A DNA stretch of 64,000 nt from Burkholderiaceae bacterium (GCA_016710525.1 JADJVQ010000017.1:62001-126000); one strand, 5' to 3'. Positions 1 to 9,519 are shown, counted from the stretch's first letter. The notes: generated by a model not told the origin, from the sequence alone. A program made the numbers and translations.

Positions 1-1489
1 GGGAGCACAACGCCTACCAGAGCGAAAACCAGTTCGTGGTCGAGGTCAAGCCGGTTCGCGAAGACCCGAACAAGCTGGGCGGCCGCCAGGGCTACCGCGG
101 CGATCGCCTGTCGCTGAATTTCCAGAATGTCGACGTGCGCGCCCTGCTGCAGGTGATCGCCGACTTCACCAACCTGAACATCGTCACCAGCGACTCGGTC
201 GCGGGCAGCCTGACGCTGCGCCTGAAGGATGTGCCCTGGGATCAGGCACTGGACATCGTGCTGCAGTCCAAGGCCCTGGACATGCGCAAGAGCGGCAACG
301 TGATCCTGATCGCGCCGCGCGAGGAACTGGCCACCAAAGAGAAGCTCGAACTCGAAGCACGCCAGCAGATCTCCGAGATCGAGCCGGTTCGCACCGAGAT
401 CTTCCAGCTCAACTATCAGAAGGCCGAGAACCTGGCCAAGCTGCTGTCCGACGAGAAGCAGCGTGTGCTGTCCAAGCGCGGCAGCGCGGTGTTCGATGCC
501 CGGACGAACAAGCTGTTCATCCAGGACACGCCCTCGCGCCTCGAGGAAGTGCGCAAGCTGATCACCCAGATCGACATCACCGTGCGCCAGGTGCTGATCG
601 AGGCGCGCATCGTCGAGGCTGACGACCGCTTCTCGCGCAATCTGGGAGCCAAGCTGGGCTACAACGACATCTCGTCGACGATCTACCGCACGGTCGGCGC
701 CACCGACCCGGTCACCGGAGCGGTCAGCGCGCTGAACGTGCCGGTGTATGGATCGGGCCAGAAACTGCTTGGCGCCTACAGCACGATCTCCGGCAATCTG
801 CGCGGCGTGCAGGATCTGTCGTCCCAGAACGGCAGCGACCTGTCGGGCCTGAACGCCCAGGGCCTGGGCCGCCTGACGGCAGCCGACAACACCAACTTCA
901 TCAATCTGCCGGCACCGACCGTGGGCGGCTTCAATCCGGCCACCTTCGCGATCAGCCTGTTCGGCTCGAAGCTGACCCGGTTCCTGAACCTGGAGCTGTC
1001 CGCCCTGGAAGCTGACCAGCGGGCAAGGTAATTTCCAGCCCGCGGGTGCTGACCGCGGACCAGAGCAAGGCGATGATCGAGCAGGGCACTGAACTGCCCT
1101 TCCAGCAGGCTACGTCCAGCGGCGCCACGGCCATCCAGTTCCGCAAGGCCAGTCTGCGCCTCGAAGTCACGCCGCAGATCACGCCCGAGGGCAACGTCAT
1201 CCTCGAGGTGGCGGTCAATCGCGACCAGGTCGGCCAGCTGACGCCGGCGGGCTTTGCGATCGACACCCGCGCGGTGCGCACCCAGGTGCTGGTCGAGAAC
1301 GGCGGCACCGTCGTGATCGGCGGCATCTACGAGCAGTTCGAGCGCAATCAGACCAACAAGGTGCCGTTCCTGGGCGACCTGCCCGTCGTGGGCAACGCCT
1401 TCAAGAACAACCTGCGGCGCAACGACCGCACCGAACTGCTGGTCTTCCTGACTCCGCGTGTCATCAGCGACACCGCAATGACCCGCTGA
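1..1489 (+). pseudogene. pilQ: Type IV pilus secretin PilQ, 3' part, frameshifted
   Basis: PilQ forms the outer-membrane secretin channel through which the type IV pilus fibre passes. The frame is open from the left edge, so the 5' end lies outside the window, and the GTG at 36 is internal. A secretin N0/STN-like segment comes first (LSLNFQNVDVRALLQ), then an N1 domain, then the secretin barrel. The frame stops at TAA 1029-1031. The adjacent frame resumes exactly where family homology continues (GKVISSPRVLTADQ, LEVTPQITPEGNVIL, VPFLGDLPVVGNAF) and ends at 1489. One missing G in the run 1021-1023 would join the halves as DQRGKVISSPRV. Because both halves are well conserved, a sequencing indel is more likely than decay. 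Confidence 0.85.
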
Positions 1490-1544
1490 GTTGCGGCAAC
1501 CCCGGTCTCCAGCCACTGCGACCCCCAAGATTCGGACGAGATTC

Positions 1545-3428
1545 ATGAACGACGACAAGATTTCCAAGCGACTGATGCGATGGATCGCCCTGGGCGCGGG
1601 GCTGCTGACGGCGGCCTTCGTGGCCGGCTGCGGCGGCGGCGGCGCCGGTGCCCAGAGTGGCGGCAGCGGCGGCACCAGCGCCACCGATCCGGCCTCGATG
1701 CAGCTGACCACCAGCGTGCCCTCGATCGGCTCGGATGGCCGCACCAGTGCCACCATCAGCGCCATCGTCAAGGATTCGGCCAATCGCACGATGGCCAATC
1801 AGCAGGTCGAGTTTTCCACCGCCGACACCGGTGCGCGGCTGCAGATCGTCAGTGCACGCACGGATGTCAGCGGCGTGGCGAGCGCCACGCTGTCGATCGC
1901 CGATCCGTCCAACCGGGTCATCCGGGTGAATGCGACGAGCGGGTCGCTGTCGCAAACCGTGACGGTCGCGGTGATCGGTACCCAGCTCACGCTGAACGGG
2001 CCGACCAATCTGGTCGCGGGCGCCGCCAACGAGTACACCGTCGGTTTGCGCGATTCCGCGGGCAATGTGATCGCAGCCAAACCGATCTCGGTCGCCTCGG
2101 CCGCGGGCAACACGGTGTCGGCGCCGATCGTCACCACCGACAGCGCCGGCCAGGCGCGGTTCCAGGTCACCGGCGTGAAGGCGGGCGGCGATACCCTGAC
2201 GGTGTCGGCGCTGGGCGCCAACGCCTCGGTGCCGATTCAGATTTCGGCCACTCAGCTGACCTTCTCGAGCCCGTCCTCCGGCCTGGAGATTCCTGTCGCG
2301 ACGTCGCAGACGGTCACCGTCAACTACCTGCTCAACGGCGCGCCGCAGGTGGGTCAGAGCATCGAGTTCCTGACGACCCGGGGCACCCTGAGCGCCACCA
2401 CGGCCACCACCGACGCGTCGGGCAATGCCTCGGTCGCCCTCAGTTCGCCGACGGCGGGCGCGGCCACCATCACGGCACGGGCCGGCAATGTCACCAGCGG
2501 CCAGCGGGTCGAGTTCGTCAGCCGCACGCCGGCCAAGATCAATCTGCAGCCCAGCCCGTCCAACGTCGGCGTGAACCTGTCGAGCACCGGCAACAACTCG
2601 AGCCAGCTGATCGCTGTCGTCCGCGACGCCGCCGACAACCCCGTCAAGGGCGCGCTCGTCAGCTTCTCGGCCGTTTCGGACCCGAGCAACGGCCGTATCG
2701 AACCGGCCACCGCCACCACCGATTCGTCGGGGGTCGCTTCGGTGGCCTTCTTCCCCGGCCCGAACTCGACCGGCAACAACCAGATCCGGATGCAGGCGGC
2801 GATTCCCAGCGCCGGCATTGCGGCGATCACGACCCTGACGGCCTCCAAGCAGGAACTGGTGGTGCGGATCGGGACCGGCAATCTGATCGAAACGCCGGAC
2901 AGCACCAAGTACGCGATGCCCTGGACCGCGGTGGTGACCGACGCCAATGGCAACCCGGTGGTTGGCGCGACGATCCAGGTGTCGGTCGTGGGCGTGCGCT
3001 TCTTCAAGGGCCGCTACTTCTGGAATGGCGTGGTCTGGGTTCCGCGCGGCGAGACGTCGTCGCTGTCGCCGTTCGCCTGCCGCAGCGAGGATGCCAACGA
3101 GAACCTGCGCCTGGACGCCGGCGAGGATCTGAACGGCAACGGCACGCTGGAGCCGGCGAACATCGCCGCGGGCATCGTGAATTCGGAAGGCAGCCGCACC
3201 GATTCGACCGGCTTCGCCAATCTCGAGCTGCGCTATGCCCGGGAGTACGCGAACTGGACCGAGGTCCGCCTGCGGGTGACGATCACCACGATCGCCGGCA
3301 CCGAAGGCCGTGCCGACCGGACGATCGTCCTGCCGGTCCTGGCCGCCGACGTCACGACCGAGACCAATTCGCCCCCGGGAGCGATCTCGCCCTTCGGGCA
3401 GGTCGGCGACTGCGCCAAGGCGGACTGA
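1545..3428 (+). CDS. Ig-like (Big-1/invasin type) repeat lipoprotein
   Basis: A 627-residue predicted lipoprotein. A basic N-terminus and hydrophobic stretch end in a lipobox, VAGC, with the lipidated Cys near residue 29, followed by a Gly/Ser-rich linker. About five Big-1-like immunoglobulin repeats of 90-100 residues follow, each with the phrase TTDxSGxA before the last strands. The last repeat is longer and carries an Asp/Asn-rich, calcium-loop-like insert (DANENLRLDAGEDLNGNG, near residue 515). I chose ATG 1545 over the upstream TTG 1491 because it immediately precedes the signal sequence. The gene lies 55 bp after pilQ and before a terminator, so it may be co-transcribed with pilus genes. 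A surface or periplasmic structural role is inferred; no enzymatic motif is visible. Confidence 0.8.
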   Translation: MNDDKISKRLMRWIALGAGLLTAAFVAGCGGGGAGAQSGGSGGTSATDPASMQLTTSVPSIGSDGRTSATISAIVKDSANRTMANQQVEFSTADTGARLQIVSARTDVSGVASATLSIADPSNRVIRVNATSGSLSQTVTVAVIGTQLTLNGPTNLVAGAANEYTVGLRDSAGNVIAAKPISVASAAGNTVSAPIVTTDSAGQARFQVTGVKAGGDTLTVSALGANASVPIQISATQLTFSSPSSGLEIPVATSQTVTVNYLLNGAPQVGQSIEFLTTRGTLSATTATTDASGNASVALSSPTAGAATITARAGNVTSGQRVEFVSRTPAKINLQPSPSNVGVNLSSTGNNSSQLIAVVRDAADNPVKGALVSFSAVSDPSNGRIEPATATTDSSGVASVAFFPGPNSTGNNQIRMQAAIPSAGIAAITTLTASKQELVVRIGTGNLIETPDSTKYAMPWTAVVTDANGNPVVGATIQVSVVGVRFFKGRYFWNGVVWVPRGETSSLSPFACRSEDANENLRLDAGEDLNGNGTLEPANIAAGIVNSEGSRTDSTGFANLELRYAREYANWTEVRLRVTITTIAGTEGRADRTIVLPVLAADVTTETNSPPGAISPFGQVGDCAKAD

Positions 3429-3455
3429 GCCGGGCGGATCGGCCCGCCAGCCGAC

Positions 3456-3487
3456 AACCGGGGCGCCCTGCGCCCCGGTTTGCATTT
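3456..3487 (+). terminator. Rho-independent terminator after the Ig-repeat lipoprotein gene
   Basis: A perfect 10-bp stem (AACCGGGGCG, 3456-3465, with CGCCCCGGTT, 3471-3480) encloses a 5-nt loop and is followed by a T-rich tail. It lies 28 bp after the stop codon and about 40 bp before aroK, separating the pilQ-lipoprotein unit from aroKB. Confidence 0.75.
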
Positions 3488-3525
3488 GCGGGTTGCCGTG
3501 TCGAGTGCTGCTAAGCTTTGCGCCC

Positions 3526-4146
3526 ATGTCAGCGCCTGATGCCAAGAGCCCCCCACCGGTCCTGCCTGCCATCGAGCCGCAGCCGCCGGCCCTGCCGACT
3601 GTTCTGGGTCCCGGCACGCCAATCTGCCTGATCGGCATGATGGGTTGCGGCAAGTCGACCGTGGGTCGGCGCATTGCCAACTTGCTGGGCCGCGTCTTCA
3701 TCGATGCCGATCGAGAGCTCGAAGCGCGCTGTGGCGTGCCGGTGTCGACGATCTTCGAACTCGAAGGCGAGGACGGTTTTCGCCGGCGCGAGTCCCATCT
3801 CATCGACGAACTGACGCGCCGTGAAGGCATCGTGCTGGCCACCGGCGGCGGCGCCGTCACGGTGGCGCAGAACCGCGAGTTCATGCGCGCACGCTGCTTC
3901 GTCGTTTACCTGCAGGCAGGAGCCGGCGAGCTGTGGCATCGCCTGCGCAACGATCGCGTGCGCCCGCTGCTGCAGACGGCCGACCCGCGGGCGCGCATCC
4001 TCGAGCTCGTCAGCACGCGCGATCCGCTGTACCGCGAAACCGCCCATCGTGTGGTGCGCACGAGCCGCCATCCGGTCGAGCGAACCGCCATCGATATCCT
4101 GGCGGTCCTGCCGCCCCCCCTTCAGCCCACCGACCCGCAGCCATGA
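3526..4146 (+). CDS. aroK: Shikimate kinase
   Basis: This kinase phosphorylates shikimate with ATP to shikimate 3-phosphate, the fifth step of the chorismate pathway, in the cytoplasm. The 206-residue protein has a Walker A motif GMMGCGKST at about residues 37-45, the DADRELE shikimate-binding segment, the FRRRES segment and a GGGAV loop. A Pro/Ala-rich extension of about 30 residues precedes the fold and is longer than in E. coli AroK. ATG 3526 is the first good start after the terminator. The stop overlaps the aroB start by ATGA, the usual coupled aroK-aroB arrangement in proteobacteria. Confidence 0.95.
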   Translation: MSAPDAKSPPPVLPAIEPQPPALPTVLGPGTPICLIGMMGCGKSTVGRRIANLLGRVFIDADRELEARCGVPVSTIFELEGEDGFRRRESHLIDELTRREGIVLATGGGAVTVAQNREFMRARCFVVYLQAGAGELWHRLRNDRVRPLLQTADPRARILELVSTRDPLYRETAHRVVRTSRHPVERTAIDILAVLPPPLQPTDPQP

Positions 4147-5219
4147 GATCCATCCAGGTTTCCCTCGCCGAACGCAGCTACCCCATCCTGATCCAGGAAG
4201 GTCTGCTCGGCCAATGCGATGCCCTGCGCGCGCTGGCGAGCGGCCGTCAGGTGGCGATCGTCACCGACGAGACCGTGGGCCCGCTGTACGAGCCCCGGTT
4301 GCGCGCCGGCCTGGAACAGGAGGCTGCCTCCCTGCTGACCGTGACGCTGCCGGCCGGTGAAACCCACAAGACCTGGGAAAGCCTGAACCGCATCTTCGAT
4401 GCGCTGCTGCAGGCGCGTTTCGACCGCGGGTGCCTGATCGTGGCCCTCGGCGGCGGCGTGGTCGGCGATATGGCGGGATTTGCCGCGGCCGTCTACCAGC
4501 GTGGCGTCGATTTCGTTCAGGTGCCCACGACCCTGCTGGCGCTGGTCGATTCGTCGGTGGGCGGCAAGACGGCCATCAACCACCCGGCGGGCAAGAACAT
4601 GATCGGGTCGTTTCATCAGCCGCGCCTGGTGCTGGCCGATCTGGACACCCTGCGCAGCCTGCCGGCGCGGGAGCTCTCGGCCGGACTGGCCGAGGTGATC
4701 AAGCACGGTGCGATCGCCGACCCCGACTACCTCGACGCGGTCGACCGCGACATGGCGGCGCTGCGCGCCTGCGATCCCGCCGCGATGGCGCAGGCGGTGG
4801 CGCGCAGCTGCGAGATCAAGGCCGATGTGGTGGCGCGCGACGAGCGCGAAGGCGGTGTGCGGGCGATCCTGAACTTCGGCCACACCTTCGGCCACGCGAT
4901 CGAGGCCGGCCTGGGCTTTGGCCAATGGCTGCATGGCGAGGCGGTGGGCGCCGGCATGGTCCAGGCCGCCGACCTGTCATGCCGGCTGGGGCTGCTGCCA
5001 CGCGCGGCGGCGCAGCGACTGGACGCCGTCATCGAACGAGCCGGCCTGCCGGTGCGCGCGCCGCAATGGTCCTACGAGCATTGGCTCGCGCTGATGAGCG
5101 TCGACAAGAAGGCCGAGCAGGGCGCGCCGCGGTTCGTGGTGCTCGAGGGAATCGGCCGCGCCAGCCTGCGGCGGGTGCCCGAGGCGGCACTGCGCGAGAC
5201 GCTGGCCGGGCAGGCGTGA
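4143..5219 (+). CDS. aroB: 3-dehydroquinate synthase
   Basis: AroB converts DAHP to 3-dehydroquinate, the second step of the shikimate pathway, using NAD and a divalent metal. The protein is 358 residues, the usual bacterial length. It contains the glycine-rich GGGVVGDMAGFAA segment, the PTTLLALVDSSVGGKTAIN substrate-binding stretch, and the metal-site histidine region NFGHTFGHAIE followed by HGEAVG. ATG 4143 overlaps the aroK stop, so the two are probably translated together. The stop is followed by an 84-bp gap to the dgt-like gene on the same strand. Confidence 0.96.
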   Translation: MRSIQVSLAERSYPILIQEGLLGQCDALRALASGRQVAIVTDETVGPLYEPRLRAGLEQEAASLLTVTLPAGETHKTWESLNRIFDALLQARFDRGCLIVALGGGVVGDMAGFAAAVYQRGVDFVQVPTTLLALVDSSVGGKTAINHPAGKNMIGSFHQPRLVLADLDTLRSLPARELSAGLAEVIKHGAIADPDYLDAVDRDMAALRACDPAAMAQAVARSCEIKADVVARDEREGGVRAILNFGHTFGHAIEAGLGFGQWLHGEAVGAGMVQAADLSCRLGLLPRAAAQRLDAVIERAGLPVRAPQWSYEHWLALMSVDKKAEQGAPRFVVLEGIGRASLRRVPEAALRETLAGQA

Positions 5220-5303
5220 TGATCCCATCCGGCGCGACAGGGCTCGCATGACCCCGCGGCGCGCGACATCGGTGCCCGCCCGCCTGTCGCTGAAGGCGCC
5301 GAA

Positions 5304-6497
5304 ATGACCGGCGGCGCGCTCGCGCCTTATGCCGCCAGGGCGGCCGCGAGCCTTGGGCGGCGCTTCGCCGAACCGCCGGCGGCACCGCGCAGCGAGTTCC
5401 AGCGCGATCGCGATCGCATCGTCCACTGCACTGCATTCCGGCGGCTCGAATACAAGACCCAGGTGTTCGTGAACCACGAAGGCGACCTGTTCCGGACCCG
5501 CCTGACGCATTCGATCGAGGTCGCCCAGATCGCGCGCTCGATCGCGCGCCGGCTGGCGCTGGACGAAGATCTGATCGAGGCGATTTCGCTGGCCCACGAT
5601 CTCGGCCACACGCCCTTCGGGCACGCCGGCCAGGATGCGCTATCCGCCTGCATGGCACCCTGGGGCGGGTTCGAGCACAACCTGCAATCGCTGAGGGTGG
5701 TCGACGAGCTCGAGCAGCGCTACGGCGCCTTCGATGGCCTGAACCTGTGCTTCGAGACCCGTGAGGGCATCCTCAAGCACTGTTCGCCCGCCAACGCGCG
5801 CGCGCTGGGCGAGCTCGGGCGGCGCTTCCTCGAGCACCGCCAGCCATCGCTGGAGGCGCAGCTGGCCAACCTGGCCGACGAGATCGCCTACGACCACCAC
5901 GATGTCGACGATGGACTGCGCTCGGGCCTGCTTAGCCTGGACGAGCTGGAGTCCGTCGATCTGTTCGCGGACCATGCGCGGGCGGTGCGGGCCCGGTTCG
6001 CGGACCTCGCGCCGCGGCGTCTGGTCCACGAGGTGCTGCGGCGCATGATCAGCGAACGGATCGAGGACCTGCTCGCACAGACTCGGACCGGCCTGGCGGC
6101 GGTCGCACCGACGGACATCGACGCAGTGCGCCTGGCCCCGCCGCTGGCGGCCTTCTCGGATGCGATGCTCGCGCGGGTGCGCCCGCTCAAGCAGCTGCTG
6201 CACAGCCGCCTGTACCGACATGCACGAGTGGTGGCCGTGATGGACGAAGCCCGAGCCGTCGTGCGCGAGCTGTTCGGGCGCCTGCTGGCCGAACCGACGC
6301 TGCTGCCCGACGAGCATCGGATCCGGAACAATGCGATTGGCCCGCGGGCGGTGTCGGACTATATTGCGGGCATGACCGATCGCTTTGCGATCCGCGAATA
6401 CCTGCGGATCTCGGGTGATGGGCCGGCGGCGGCGGCGCTGCTGGCCTCACCGCTGGCGGCTGGCGCCCTGGCGGCCCGGCCGGTGTCCGCGGGCTGA
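5304..6497 (+). CDS. dgt: dGTP triphosphohydrolase-like HD-domain protein
   Basis: This belongs to the deoxyguanosinetriphosphate triphosphohydrolase family, which hydrolyses dNTPs to the deoxynucleoside and triphosphate. The 397-residue protein has the family start CTAFRRLEYKTQVF and the HD metal site spread across LTHSIEV, AHDLGHTPFGHAG and DEIAYDHHDVDDG. Its length matches the shorter type-2 subfamily rather than E. coli Dgt (505 residues), so the preferred nucleotide cannot be inferred. The position after aroB is conserved in Burkholderiales. Possible co-transcription with aroKB is inferred from the same strand and short gap. Confidence 0.9.
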   Translation: MTGGALAPYAARAAASLGRRFAEPPAAPRSEFQRDRDRIVHCTAFRRLEYKTQVFVNHEGDLFRTRLTHSIEVAQIARSIARRLALDEDLIEAISLAHDLGHTPFGHAGQDALSACMAPWGGFEHNLQSLRVVDELEQRYGAFDGLNLCFETREGILKHCSPANARALGELGRRFLEHRQPSLEAQLANLADEIAYDHHDVDDGLRSGLLSLDELESVDLFADHARAVRARFADLAPRRLVHEVLRRMISERIEDLLAQTRTGLAAVAPTDIDAVRLAPPLAAFSDAMLARVRPLKQLLHSRLYRHARVVAVMDEARAVVRELFGRLLAEPTLLPDEHRIRNNAIGPRAVSDYIAGMTDRFAIREYLRISGDGPAAAALLASPLAAGALAARPVSAG

Positions 6498-6572
6498 GCG
6501 TCCCGCCAGGCATCTCGGGCCGATGGCGGGTCGATTCGTGCCGATTCACGGGTTGCATTCTGGAGGGTTCCC

Positions 6573-7766
6573 ATGACGCCGACACGGGGTGTGGCCGCGC
6601 TGCTCAATATCGGGCACGCCATCGACCACATGTTCCTGCTGATCTTCGCGACGGCGGTCACCACCATCGCCACCGACTTCGGCCTGACCCGATGGGAAGA
6701 CCTGATGCCCTTCGGCGCGGGCGCGTTCCTGCTGTTCGGCCTGGGCTCGCTGCCGGCGGGCCGGCTGGGCGATCTGTGGGGCCGGCGGGCCATGATGGTG
6801 ATGTTCTTCTTCGGAATGGGCGCCTCGGCCCTGCTGGTGGCGACCACCCAGGGGCCGTGGACGATGGCCGCGGCGCTGACCCTGATGGGCGCGTTTTCGT
6901 CGATCTACCATCCGGTGGGCATCCCGATGCTGGTGCAGGGAGCTCCGAACCCGGGGCGGACCATCGGTTTCAACGGACTGGTCGGCAACCTCGGCATCGC
7001 GATTGCTGCCCTGGTCACCGGTTTTCTCGTCAAATTCGTCGGCTGGCGCCTGGCTTTTGCGCTGCCCGGCCTGGTATCGGTGGCCGCCGGCTTCGCCTTC
7101 ATGGCGCTCGCTCCGCGCGAAACCGAACCGCCGGCCAAGCGGACCAGCAAGGTCGTCACGCTGCCGCGTTCGGTGATGCTGCGCATCGTCGCGATCATGA
7201 CGGCCACCGCGATCACCGGCAGCCTGCTGTTCAACTTCACCACCAACGGCAATGGGCAGCTGCTGCGGGAACGCTTCACCGGCATCATCGAAGATCCCGC
7301 GACGCTGGGGCTGATGCTGGCGGCGGTCTATGCGGTGGCTTCGCTGGCGCAGATCGTGGTCGGCCGGCTGATCGACCGTTACCCGCTCAAGCGGATCTAT
7401 GTCGGCATCGTCGTGCTGCAGGCGCCGCTGCTGCTGCTCGCGGCCAGTGCGCAGGGCTGGACGCTGTTCTTCCTGCAGATCGCCATCATGGTGTCGATCT
7501 TCGGCGCGATCCCGTTCACCGACGCGATGGTGGTGCGCTATGTCGATGACCGCATGCGCTCGCGGGTGTCGGGCATCCGGATCGCGGTGTCGTTCGGGGT
7601 CAGCTCGATGGCGGTCTGGGCGCTCGGGCCGATCGTGAAGGCGTCGGGTTTTCAGTGGCTGATGCTGCTGATGGCCGGCATCGCGGCGGTGACACTGGCC
7701 TTTGCCATGCTGCTGCCCGACGCGAGCCAGACCTCGCCGGGGCAGGCCAAGCCGGAAGCCGCCTGA
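6573..7766 (+). CDS. MFS transporter
   Basis: A 397-residue major facilitator superfamily protein with about 12 hydrophobic segments. The family loop between TM2 and TM3 is visible as GRLGDLWGRRAMM. The second half begins after the hydrophilic stretch PRETEPPAKRTSK, and an equivalent loop in that half reads GRLIDRYPLKR. The start is supported by GGAGG about 8 bp upstream of ATG 6573. The substrate cannot be deduced. It is followed after 54 bp by a NIPSNAP-family gene, possibly in one transcript. Confidence 0.85.
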   Translation: MTPTRGVAALLNIGHAIDHMFLLIFATAVTTIATDFGLTRWEDLMPFGAGAFLLFGLGSLPAGRLGDLWGRRAMMVMFFFGMGASALLVATTQGPWTMAAALTLMGAFSSIYHPVGIPMLVQGAPNPGRTIGFNGLVGNLGIAIAALVTGFLVKFVGWRLAFALPGLVSVAAGFAFMALAPRETEPPAKRTSKVVTLPRSVMLRIVAIMTATAITGSLLFNFTTNGNGQLLRERFTGIIEDPATLGLMLAAVYAVASLAQIVVGRLIDRYPLKRIYVGIVVLQAPLLLLAASAQGWTLFFLQIAIMVSIFGAIPFTDAMVVRYVDDRMRSRVSGIRIAVSFGVSSMAVWALGPIVKASGFQWLMLLMAGIAAVTLAFAMLLPDASQTSPGQAKPEAA

Positions 7767-7820
7767 CGCGGCACCCGAACCATTCAGCACGGGCCCGATC
7801 GGCCTGCCAGGAGACTCGAC

Positions 7821-8138
7821 ATGGCGATATACGAACTGCGGACCTACCAGGTGATGGTGGGCAAGATGGCCGAGGTGGTCGCACTCTACAAGGCCGAGGG
7901 TTACCCGGCGCTGGAGCGCCTGCCTGCCCGGCTCGTCGGGTATTTCACCGGCGACATCGGCGCGCTCAATGAACTGGTCCACCTGTGGAAGTTCGATGAC
8001 GATGCCGACCGGCGGGCTTTCTGGAGCCAGGTGTACGCCGACGAGGCCTTCATGGCTTTCGCCCGAAAGCTGCGCCCGCTGCTGCTGGCCCAGAACAACA
8101 AGCTGCTGATGGCGGCACCCTGGGGGCCGCACCCCTGA
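7821..8138 (+). CDS. NIPSNAP family protein
   Basis: A 105-residue protein with the NIPSNAP hallmark start MAIYELRTYQ and a ferredoxin-like alpha+beta pattern (ALNELVHLWKFDD, then aromatic-rich helices). NIPSNAP domains are dimeric alpha-beta barrel folds of mostly unknown biochemical role, often found beside catabolic enzymes. GGAGA lies about 9 bp before ATG 7821. It follows the MFS transporter and faces the convergent alcohol dehydrogenase gene. Confidence 0.85.
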   Translation: MAIYELRTYQVMVGKMAEVVALYKAEGYPALERLPARLVGYFTGDIGALNELVHLWKFDDDADRRAFWSQVYADEAFMAFARKLRPLLLAQNNKLLMAAPWGPHP

Positions 8139-8146
8139 GGCCCGCC

Positions 8147-8175
8147 GGGGGGCTCCGATCCGATCGGCGCTCCCC
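8147..8175. terminator. Possible bidirectional terminator between convergent genes
   Basis: An imperfect inverted repeat (14-nt arms, two mismatches, centred near 8161) sits between the stops of the NIPSNAP gene and the alcohol dehydrogenase gene. It has no clear T-tract, so function is inferred from position and symmetry only. Confidence 0.35.
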
Positions 8176-8189
8176 GGGCTGGCGAGGGT

Positions 8190-9278
8190 TCAGCCGGCCG
8201 GCAGCAGCACCGCCCGACCCGGGAAGGTGCCCGCGTGGAGTTTGGCGATGACGTCGTTGACGTCGTCCAGCGCCATCGTGCGGACCGGCAGGGGCGGCAG
8301 CACGCCGGTATTGGCCAGCGCGATCAGTTCGCGCAGCTCGCCCACCGTGCCGACCATCGAGCCCATCAGCGTGACCGACTTGAAGACGATCATGGCCGGG
8401 GTGATCGGGGTGGCTCCGCCGATCAGGCCGACGGACACCATCTTGCCGCCCTTGCGCAGGGCATTCAGTCCCATCGCGAACGAATCGCCGGTCCCGACGA
8501 AATCGACCGCGCCGGCGACGCCGCCCGCCTTGGCGATGGCCTTGAGGGCATCGGGATCGCGCGGGTCGATCGTCTGGCTGGCACCCGCCTCCATGGCCAG
8601 CGGCCACTTCGCCTGATCGATGTCGGCAACGATCGGCGAGACGCCCAGGATCTGCTTGGCAAAGCGCACGCCCGACAGTCCGACGCCGCCGGCCCCGATG
8701 ATCAGCAGCTTCTCGCCGGTGGGGAAGGGGGCGAGCTTCTTGAGCGCGGCAAACGCGGTCAGGCCCGAGCAGGCGTAGGGCGCGGCCTGCTCCAGCGGCA
8801 GATTGCCGGCGGGCACCAGGTATTTGGCCTCGGGCACCATCGCATACTGCGAGAAGCCGCCATCGCGCTGCAGGCCCAGGTTGCGCGGGTTCGAGCACAG
8901 CGGTTCCTGGTCGGCATTGCAGTAGAAGCAGTTGCCGCAGCCGATCCACGGAAACACCACCACCTTGTCGCCGATCTGGACGCCCTGTGCGCGGGCGGCC
9001 GCTTCGGCCCCTTCGCCGAACGCGACGACTTCGCCGGCGATTTCGTGGCCCAGCACCCGCGGCGCGGCCACGCCGCGCGACAGGTCGATCTTGCGTCCGG
9101 TGCCGGTGTCGACGAATCCTTCGTACAGCATGACGTCGGAATGGCAGACACCCGCAGCCAGGATGCGCACCAGGACTTCACCGGCGGCTGGCGGGCGGAC
9201 GTCCTCGATGACGGCTTCCATGGGTTCGCCATGGCGGACCAGCTTGAAGCATCGGCAGCGGTAGGGGGAGGCGTTCAT
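8190..9278 (-). CDS. Zinc-dependent medium-chain alcohol dehydrogenase
   Basis: A 362-residue medium-chain dehydrogenase. The catalytic zinc ligand region reads GVCHSDVML, with LGHEIAG following. Four cysteines in a structural-zinc lobe read CGNCFYCNADQEPLC. The nucleotide-binding Rossmann motif is GAGGVGLSG, with an acidic residue (VADID) at the end of the second strand, favouring NAD over NADP. The substrate is unknown; relatives act on primary alcohols or hydroxyacyl compounds. The gene is transcribed away from gltB, from which a long intergenic region separates it. Confidence 0.88.
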   Translation of the reverse strand: MNASPYRCRCFKLVRHGEPMEAVIEDVRPPAAGEVLVRILAAGVCHSDVMLYEGFVDTGTGRKIDLSRGVAAPRVLGHEIAGEVVAFGEGAEAAARAQGVQIGDKVVVFPWIGCGNCFYCNADQEPLCSNPRNLGLQRDGGFSQYAMVPEAKYLVPAGNLPLEQAAPYACSGLTAFAALKKLAPFPTGEKLLIIGAGGVGLSGVRFAKQILGVSPIVADIDQAKWPLAMEAGASQTIDPRDPDALKAIAKAGGVAGAVDFVGTGDSFAMGLNALRKGGKMVSVGLIGGATPITPAMIVFKSVTLMGSMVGTVGELRELIALANTGVLPPLPVRTMALDDVNDVIAKLHAGTFPGRAVLLPAG

Positions 9279-9450
9279 GAGATTTCCTCTGTCGGTATTC
9301 GGTCAGGAAAGGCGCGGGCCCTCGGTGGATGGCGCTGGCGCGGGCGCCCGGGCACGGCGGCGTCGGGACGCAACCGCGCGATGTTGCCACAGCGGCACGG
9401 GCCTGCGGACTGCCCGGCCCGGCCAGCGGGCAGCGCTGCGTGCCGCAGCC

Positions 9451-9474
9451 GGGGCCGGGGCCGGGGCCGGGGCC
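9451..9474. repeat. GGGGCC hexanucleotide tandem repeat, four copies
   Basis: Four perfect consecutive copies of GGGGCC lie in the adh-gltB intergenic region, about 70 bp upstream of the candidate gltB -35 box. Runs of four Gs make G-quadruplex formation on the plus strand possible. Confidence 0.9.
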
Positions 9475-9519
9475 GAACTCGCGCGTCGGGGACCTGTTCG
9501 GCGCGGTCGTTGACGACAC

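Noticed and set aside
1464..3884. Minus-strand frame of 806 codons antisense to the Ig-repeat gene and aroK
   Set aside because: It spans two genes and a terminator and shows typical GC-rich shadow composition.
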